This document shows positions 23,760-27,793 of a stretch of DNA of 27,793 nt, one piece after another. Position 1 is the first letter of the stretch. Every line of letters starts with the position of its first letter. Source of the stretch: SKPT01 sp040905445 (GTDB taxonomy: Bacteria > Planctomycetota > Phycisphaerae > Phycisphaerales > Phycisphaeraceae); the NCBI GenBank assembly GCA_040905445.1, contig JBBDRN010000031.1, forward strand, positions 1-27,793, in the 5' to 3' direction. The position numbers and the translations under genes were made by a program. The notes under the pieces are model-generated. The model was not told the DNA's origin, did no database searches, and saw only the letters and a program-made list of their open reading frames with translations.

Positions 23760-24017
23760 TTCCGCCGGCGTGTGTCGTCGCTTGATCGGTGTCCCACCCG
23801 TCGAGTTCATCGCAGCACCTGCTCGACCTGCTCCATCGGCATGAAGTAGCTCACGGCTGTGAGCCGTCCGGTTGGGCCTGCTGCCACGTCGCCAACAGCC
23901 CGTCGTCGCGCAACAGCACGTCGAGATATCGGCTGGCCGTGATGCTTGCGGTTGCATCGGCTACATGCAGGTTGTCACGACAGGTAGGCACCGCTACCTC
24001 GCTGTTTGCATCGTGAG
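23760..24017. other. Intergenic stretch with tiny overlapping minus-strand ORFs, no supported gene
   Basis: On the minus strand a reading ending SRYLDVLLRDDGLLATWQQA, then QPDGSQP and a stop, is followed by an overlapping VSYFMPMEQVEQVLR and by MNSTGGTPIKRRHTPAELRQ, each linked by overlapping stop and start bases. They look protein-like but are very short, as if one gene had been broken by frameshifts. I cannot assign a function. Confidence 0.3.
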
Positions 24018-24050
24018 AAAAGCCCGCACCGACCGTGTGGCCGGCGCGGG
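24018..24050 (-). terminator. Intrinsic terminator of the 282-aa gene
   Basis: On the minus strand CCCGC at 24046-24050 pairs with GCGGG at 24023-24027, and the stem continues inward (GCCGGCC with GGTCGGT, two G-T pairs) to an ACAC loop, about 12 bp. The tract CTTTTC (24017-24022) follows. It lies 16 nt after the stop codon. Confidence 0.75.
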
Positions 24051-24065
24051 TGTGAATGACAGCCC

Positions 24066-24914
24066 TCACCGATGCTGCCGGTAGACGTCAACATTCGGCC
24101 GGATCGCCCCCTCCAGATGTCCGCCCATCTCGTCAGCGGCTGCCATCAGCAGCCGGCACAGCGCCTCATGCTCAGCCGCGTCGTGCTCGCCATAGAGGTG
24201 AACGCCGACATGCTGCCGCCTCTCCGAGAGAACGACCCACGGGCCGAGTTCCGGATCGAACGCGACGTCCGCGTCCTCCCGCACCGGCACTCGGTCAATT
24301 CGATAGGGCGTCCACAGCGGCAGCCGCTGGGCCATCCCCGGCTCCTCCGCCGTCAGCCGCTCGCTCAGCACAGCCATGAACTCGCCCGCATGCGCCTCGC
24401 TCGGCAAGCCGGTGACGAAGTACTCGCAGGGCAAGTGTGCATGCCTCGATCGGATTAGGGCCCTCGTCCACGAGATGTCGGGCCGGTCGCTGCATCGCAA
24501 GTGCCGCCGCGGCGCGAGCACCACAGACGCCGGCTGCGCGCCGCCGACCCACAGCCCCAGCAGCCGCGCCCCCGCCGGCCGCAGCCACGCGTCACTCACA
24601 TGACGCACGACCGCCTCGAGCAGCATTGGCTCCTGATCCACCCGCCAGAGCGAAACACCGCACCGCAGCAACCGATCGCGTTCATCCTCGGGCACCGTCT
24701 CGGCCAGGTCCTCCAGCTCCATCTCCAGCGCCTCCGCATCGACGACGCCCGCATCGAGGTGCCCGGCCTTCATCGTCTCGACCAACTCATTCCGCTTCGC
24801 CCGCTCAGGGCACACGGCATACATGATCACGCCGACCTCCAACCCCAGCCGCCCCGTCCGCGCAAGCTCATTGACTTCGCGATACAAATCCTCACCAGCT
24901 CTCAACATCGCCAC
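24066..24914 (-). CDS. Unknown 282-aa protein
   Basis: I do not recognise this protein. It begins MAMLRAGEDLYREVNELART (GTG 24914). AAGGAG at 24921-24926 on the minus strand is 6 nt away; the out-of-frame ATG nearby opens only five codons. The first 100 residues are helical and acidic (VVDAEALEMELEDLAETVPE). The second half has beta-rich segments (GARLLGLWVGGAQPASVVLA, CEYFVTGLPSEAHAGEFMAV, DVAFDPELGPWVVLSERRQH, VGVHLYGEHDAAEHEALCRL). There is no signal peptide or membrane helix. It stands alone, bounded on both sides by strong minus-strand terminators, so it is a single-gene unit, and its ribosome binding site is one of the clearest in the window. Confidence 0.65.
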   Translation of the reverse strand: MAMLRAGEDLYREVNELARTGRLGLEVGVIMYAVCPERAKRNELVETMKAGHLDAGVVDAEALEMELEDLAETVPEDERDRLLRCGVSLWRVDQEPMLLEAVVRHVSDAWLRPAGARLLGLWVGGAQPASVVLAPRRHLRCSDRPDISWTRALIRSRHAHLPCEYFVTGLPSEAHAGEFMAVLSERLTAEEPGMAQRLPLWTPYRIDRVPVREDADVAFDPELGPWVVLSERRQHVGVHLYGEHDAAEHEALCRLLMAAADEMGGHLEGAIRPNVDVYRQHR

Positions 24915-24993
24915 ATGGGTCTCCTTGCAAGAGTCCACGACACAACCGGTCGCGACCACGCGCCGCGGCCTCCTCTTCCGACGCTCAACAACG

Positions 24994-25027
24994 AAAAGAC
25001 CCCGCACGGCACAGGCCGCGCGGGGTC
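24994..25027 (-). terminator. Strong intrinsic terminator upstream of the 282-aa gene
   Basis: On the minus strand GACCCCGCGCGGC (25027-25015) pairs with GCCGTGCGGGGTC (25010-24998) around a CTGT loop, about 13 bp with one G-T pair, then TTTT (24997-24994). It would end a transcript coming from beyond 25027, where I see no minus-strand gene, so it may insulate the 282-aa gene or mark a lost gene. Confidence 0.75.
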
Positions 25028-25064
25028 CGGCAGGCGAGCGGGCAGGGCTAACCGCCCGTCAACT

Positions 25065-25070
25065 TATAAT
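25065..25070 (+). promoter_or_regulatory. Perfect -10 element (TATAAT)
   Basis: TATAAT on the plus strand is the only perfect -10 match I noticed in the window. No TTGACA-like box lies 16-18 nt upstream. It would drive transcription toward the small fragment at 25132-25302. Confidence 0.4.
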
Positions 25071-25131
25071 GACGCGGAACACGCTGAAATGAAGTTCGCC
25101 GGAGGCCGCGCTCGACCCGCGGCCGAAGTGA

Positions 25132-25302
25132 GGCGGCAATCGCAGTTGCTGCGCGCTGTGGAAGGCGGTGGGCCTATGGTCGGACGGCGACCGCTGGGTG
25201 CTGCACGCGATCAACCCCGTTCACAGCCTGCCGGCCGTCACGCGACCCAAGCAGGCGCCGCTGCGGACCGTGGTCGGGGTGCAGACCTGCAAACTTCGGT
25301 AG
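25132..25302 (+). pseudogene. Possible gene fragment downstream of the TATAAT promoter
   Basis: A plus-strand frame open from 25132 to a TAG at 25300-25302 reads CCALWKAVGLWSDGDRWVLH, then AINPVHSLPAVTRPKQAPLR and TVVGVQTCKLR. The composition is protein-like, but there is no proper start codon with a ribosome binding site, and the family is unknown. I take it as the tail of a broken gene. Confidence 0.3.
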
Positions 25303-25323
25303 TTGGTCTGGAACGGCGGTTCA

Positions 25324-25352
25324 GCCCGCGCCGGCGGACGGCCGGCGCGGGC
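25324..25352. repeat. Perfect 12-bp hairpin
   Basis: GCCCGCGCCGGC (25324-25335) pairs with GCCGGCGCGGGC (25341-25352) around GGACG. It follows the fragment ending at 25302 by 22 nt. There is no T run, so it may be a non-canonical terminator or a processing site. Confidence 0.5.
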
Positions 25353-25443
25353 CGCTCGGTGACGAGTCACCGGTACCGCCGCCAAGAGCATAGCCTGTCA
25401 TGCACGGCATGATGGATCACGTAATCGCGGCCGCCATGAGGGC

Positions 25444-25462
25444 AAGTGGTAGACTACCACTT
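25444..25462. promoter_or_regulatory. Palindromic operator-like site
   Basis: AAGTGGTA (25444-25451) and TACCACTT (25455-25462) form a perfect 8-bp palindrome with a 3-nt centre. A further GGTGGTAATACC follows at 25465-25476. TGGT-n-ACCA symmetry is typical of GntR/FadR-type operators. No intact gene lies next to it. Confidence 0.4.
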
Positions 25463-25592
25463 TCGGTGGTAATACCCCTGCTATTGGCTCAGAAACGAGG
25501 GGGAATGCGAGGGCTTGCAAAGGCCCGGCCATGGCGATAAAGTCCACAAAAACCAGCGTTTCCTGGGTTTATCGGCGGATCCTCGGCCTCGC

Positions 25593-25633
25593 CTCCGAAG
25601 CCGAAGGTTGGAGGTTCGAGCCCTCCCGCGGAC
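25593..25633 (+). other. 3' half of a tRNA-Arg(CCG), probable integration-site remnant
   Basis: The bases CTCCGAA (25593-25599) look like the anticodon loop with CCG. They are followed by GCCGA (3' anticodon stem), a short variable region, and a perfect T arm, GGAGG-TTCGAGC-CCTCC (25610-25626). Then come CGCGGAC and A, the 3' acceptor strand and discriminator. The 5' half (acceptor, D arm) is absent. A matching 5' anticodon strand TCGGC is present at 25583-25587 but separated from the loop by five extra bases. 3' tRNA pieces are classic footprints of tyrosine-recombinase integration. No integrase is seen in this window. Confidence 0.5.
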
Positions 25634-25722
25634 ATGCAGGAAACCGGCGTGGGAGGTTGCGCCCTTCTCGGGTTTCGTCGTGAACGCAACCCCCGACGTC
25701 GACGCGGCTTAAAAGCCGCACC

Positions 25723-25756
25723 GGCCCATGAGCCTGCAACCTCATGGGCCCTTTTT
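25723..25756 (+). terminator. Intrinsic terminator
   Basis: GGCCCATGAG (25723-25732) pairs perfectly with CTCATGGGCC (25741-25750) around an 8-nt loop, followed by CTTTTT. A smaller hairpin (GCGGCT/AGCCGC, 25704-25719) precedes it. It lies about 90 nt after the tRNA fragment, on the same strand. Confidence 0.85.
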
Positions 25757-25778
25757 ATGCGCCCTGCCACCACGCCAT

Positions 25779-25805
25779 GAGCGTCGGCTATTTCAGCCGA
25801 CGCTC
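25779..25805. repeat. Perfect 11-bp hairpin
   Basis: GAGCGTCGGCT (25779-25789) pairs with AGCCGACGCTC (25795-25805) around ATTTC. There is no T tract. It lies in the gene-free stretch 25757-26254, where I see only this hairpin, an imperfect inverted repeat at about 25857-25912 and the inverted repeat at 26028. Confidence 0.5.
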
Positions 25806-26027
25806 GGCTTATCGCCCCCGCCGGACCGCGCCAACCGGCGCAAGGTTAACAGAATCAAACCCCGCAACTCTTGCCCACCGTGGCGGGCGCGGCAGAGTTA
25901 GGGGGTTGAAATCCGGCCCTCTCTTTGGCATCTTGGCCCCTGCACGACGAGACCCACGGCTGTGTTGCAGCAGCCACGGATCTCGGACAACCAGGACCAA
26001 GCCAGGGCGACAGGCCGTCGCCTTGGC

Positions 26028-26098
26028 ACGTACGCACGGTGGCACCCACCTCATCTGGGGCGGGTCTCGTCGTGAACGCTGCCCGTGCGTACGTTTTT
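26028..26098 (+). repeat. 12-bp inverted repeat with long loop and T run
   Basis: ACGTACGCACGG (26028-26039) and CCGTGCGTACGT (26083-26094) are perfect inverted copies 43 nt apart, and the right arm runs into TTTTT (26094-26098). It could be a large-loop terminator or the footprint of a small element. Confidence 0.4.
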
Positions 26099-26254
26099 GA
26101 CCACAAGGGGCGGCCGCATGGCCAGCACCAGGGACGACCAACACCGGGCATCGGAGGCCGCATCCACCGCGTCGCACATCTGTGCGGCCGCAACTGGAGG
26201 GACTGCCGATGACCGCGTTCACCCCGCACCAACCCAGCCGCTGGCGCCGTCAAG

Positions 26255-27031
26255 CGTCGCCAGCAGCGCATCCGCCAGTCGAAGCGTATCCACACCGACG
26301 ACACCGTGCTGCCCGTGCAGGAGAAGGGGCGCGGGCGGACGAAGACGGGGCGACTGTGGGTGTATCTCGGTGACGAAGCCCGTACACGGTCTATGACTAC
26401 ACACCCTCGCGCAGCCGTGACGGCCCGGCGACGCGGCTGCACAACTTCAAGGGCTACCTGCAGGCCGACGCGTTCGGCGGCTACGACGGGATCTATGCGC
26501 GTTCCGGGGGCGGCGAGGTGATTGAGGTCGCGTGCTGGGCGCATGCACGCCGCAAGTTCCACGACGCGCGGCTCAGCGATCCGGCCCGATCACACCATGT
26601 GCTGGGCCTGATCCGGCATATGTACGCGATTGAAGAGCAGGCCAGGCAGATGAACAGCGACGATCGTCTGGCCCTGCGTCAGCAGCACACGGTGCCCGTG
26701 CTCGATGAGCTGGAGCGCTGGCTCAACGAGCAGAAGGATGAGCTGCTGCCCAAGAGCCCGCTGGCCGTGGCGGTGAACTACGCGCTGAACCACTGGCCGG
26801 CGCTGCGCCGCTTCAGCGACGATGGCGATCTGGCGATCGACAACAACGTCGCCGAACGGGCGATCCGCCCGCTCGCCATCGGACGCAAGAATTACCTGTT
26901 CGCGGGCAACGACGGCAGCGGCACGACGGCCGCGACGCTCTACAGCCTCATCGCCAGCGCCCGTCGGCACGAGCTGGATCCGTTCGCTTACCTGCGTTCA
27001 CCACCGGCGACGCCCCGAACTGAGCCATCGA
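26255..27031 (+). pseudogene. IS66 transposase (TnpC), N-truncated and frameshifted
   Basis: From 26255 the frame reads RRQQRIRQSKRIHTDDTVLP, then GRGRTKTGRLWVYLGD, the IS66 DDE core with its first Asp. Near 26380 one base is missing. The reading resumes in another frame as YTVYDYTPSRSRDGPATRLH, ADAFGGYDGIYA (second Asp), CWAHARRKFHDARL and DNNVAERAIRPLAIGRKNYL (catalytic Glu), then DPFAYLR at the C-terminus. All three catalytic residues exist but sit in two frames, and about the first 200 residues are absent. It cannot make an active transposase without correction. A plus-strand ORF from 26518 covers only the second part. Confidence 0.85.
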
Positions 27032-27081
27032 TCTGCCCATCAACCGCCCGCTGTCAACAACGCCGTTCGCCGAACGCTTAC
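26255..27081 (+). mobile_element. IS66-family element remnant, right end at 27081
   Basis: The stretch holds a transposase remnant and ends at 27081 with a sequence whose reverse complement begins GTAAGCGTTCGGCG. GTAAGCG is the usual terminal sequence of IS66-family elements. The next base begins hsdS sequence. The left end, the accessory genes tnpA and tnpB and the transposase N-terminus are missing, so the element is truncated on the left. Confidence 0.7.
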
Positions 27082-27793
27082 GTTGGAATGGCCTGTTTCC
27101 CGAGGTGTAGTACCGTTGTGCCGGTTGAATGGCTGTACGCATGCGCTTGAAAGTCGTCGGTGCGGAGAAGGCAGTAGAGAAACGTCACGCTGACCGCTTC
27201 GCTCACAGGACGGATGATAGCCGTATCCAGTGAAGCCACGAGCGTCCGATATGTGGGATCGCCTCTGACGATCGCCGGCTGTCCAATCACCTCGGCCTGC
27301 TGTGTAACGTCAGTCTGAGCCTCCACCAGTTCCCCCGGTTCGACGACCTGCTCCGCTCTATAGGTGCCAACGTACGGCTTGAGCCCATCCGGCCGGTAGC
27401 CGCCGCCGCGCTGGAACGACTTGAGCGTCACAAGGCCCGTGTCGCACTCGACCAGTTCACTGCTCTTGTAGGACCGGCCTCGCGTCACGCTTACGATGTC
27501 GCCGAGCTTGCGAACCTCCCACCCCTGCGGGATGGGGCCGAGAGGGGAGTCTTGGAAGGCGGCGGGGAACCGGACGGCGGTGGCGGGGGCGAGGCCGGGC
27601 GGGGGGTTGCCATCGACCTTGGCGCGGACGGGGTCGAAGTCGATGAACCAGCTTTTGAAGATCGCCCGAGCCATCGCCTCCAGCGTCTGGTTCATCCGCC
27701 GGTTCAACTCGATCTTGTCGTCGAGCGTGCCGAGGATGTTAGTACTACAGTCGCGCTTCATGGCGCCCGCGCCTGATGGTGGCACCGGCGGGC
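27078..27793 (-). CDS. hsdS: Type I restriction-modification specificity subunit HsdS, cut by IS66 and by the window edge
   Basis: HsdS recognises the DNA target for a type I restriction-modification complex. The minus-strand reading gives the central conserved repeat NILGTLDDKIELNRRMNQTL, then EAMARAIFKSWFIDFDPVRA. The second target-recognition domain follows, starting SPLGPIPQGWEVRKLGDIVS and including CDTGLVTLKSFQRGGGY and AYSHSTGTTVLHLGKQAIP. It stops at a TAA supplied by the IS66 terminal sequence GTAAGCG, so the final conserved repeat is lost. The 5' side is open to the window edge, but the residues before NILG (MKRDCST) are not typical of HsdS, so the upstream side may also be rearranged. 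hsdM and hsdR would be expected to the right. Confidence 0.82.
   Translation of the reverse strand, partial: PPVPPSGAGAMKRDCSTNILGTLDDKIELNRRMNQTLEAMARAIFKSWFIDFDPVRAKVDGNPPPGLAPATAVRFPAAFQDSPLGPIPQGWEVRKLGDIVSVTRGRSYKSSELVECDTGLVTLKSFQRGGGYRPDGLKPYVGTYRAEQVVEPGELVEAQTDVTQQAEVIGQPAIVRGDPTYRTLVASLDTAIIRPVSEAVSVTFLYCLLRTDDFQAHAYSHSTGTTVLHLGKQAIPT

Noticed and set aside
24501..25412. A 303-codon plus-strand frame opposite the 282-aa gene
   Set aside because: It is rich in R, P and A, lacks a ribosome binding site, and reads through a terminator hairpin.
25489..25773. Minus-strand frame containing AGGLEPPTFG
   Set aside because: This motif is a well-known artefact of translating the T arm of a tRNA in antisense; it marks the tRNA fragment.
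25857..25912. Imperfect inverted repeat with GTTAGGG, considered as an integron attC site
   Set aside because: The R and L box spacing and the GTTRRRY consensus are not met, and no integrase or cassette gene is present.

Overview
The window is high-GC bacterial DNA, roughly two-thirds G+C, with a weak taxonomic signal. The best guess is Planctomycetota (Phycisphaerae-like). This rests on the overall gene style, a small coiled-coil protein of a kind I associate with planctomycetes, PhyH-like and PfkB-like genes, and frequent weak or leaderless starts. No rRNA or universal marker confirms it.

Layout. 1-1059: an IS3-family element on the minus strand, cut by the window edge, with an OrfA/OrfB pair and a canonical -1 slippery heptamer. 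1156-9667: a complete type I-C CRISPR-Cas operon, cas3, cas5c, cas8c, cas7c, cas4, cas1 and cas2. 9668-9978: the leader. 9979-13279: an array of 51 identical 31-nt repeats and 50 spacers. Cas3 is the effector nuclease-helicase, Cas5c/8c/7c form the Cascade complex (Cas5c also processes crRNA), and Cas4/1/2 acquire spacers.

The most unusual part is the 548-bp gap between cas3 and cas5c, where type I-C genes normally abut. It holds a solitary, divergent 32-nt CRISPR repeat, one 31-nt spacer-like segment, an intrinsic terminator, a 68-codon ORF with a good ribosome binding site, and a separate promoter for cas5c. The spacer-like segment partly matches DNA about 60 bp upstream of its own repeat. 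That match is next to a type I-C PAM (TTC), and 12 of the first 16 positions agree. Two of the four mismatches fall at positions 6 and 12, which type I crRNAs flip out. This looks like a cas-regulating mini-CRISPR (CreR-like) for type I-C, in which Cascade would bind and repress rather than cut.

13.3-27.8 kb is a mosaic of ordinary genes and broken pieces. Intact genes are a 101-aa unknown, a thioredoxin-like redoxin, an ADP-ribosylglycohydrolase with a small coiled-coil partner, a methyltransferase fused to a membrane domain, a PfkB-family kinase, a PhyH-like oxygenase, a HelD-like helicase and a 282-aa unknown. Fragments are a probable Ppx/GppA tail, a zinc-ribbon tail, a prfC head joined out of frame to a groEL tail, the 3' half of a tRNA-Arg, a frameshifted IS66 transposase and an hsdS gene truncated exactly at the IS66 end. 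These point to repeated recombination and mobile-element traffic on this side of the CRISPR locus.
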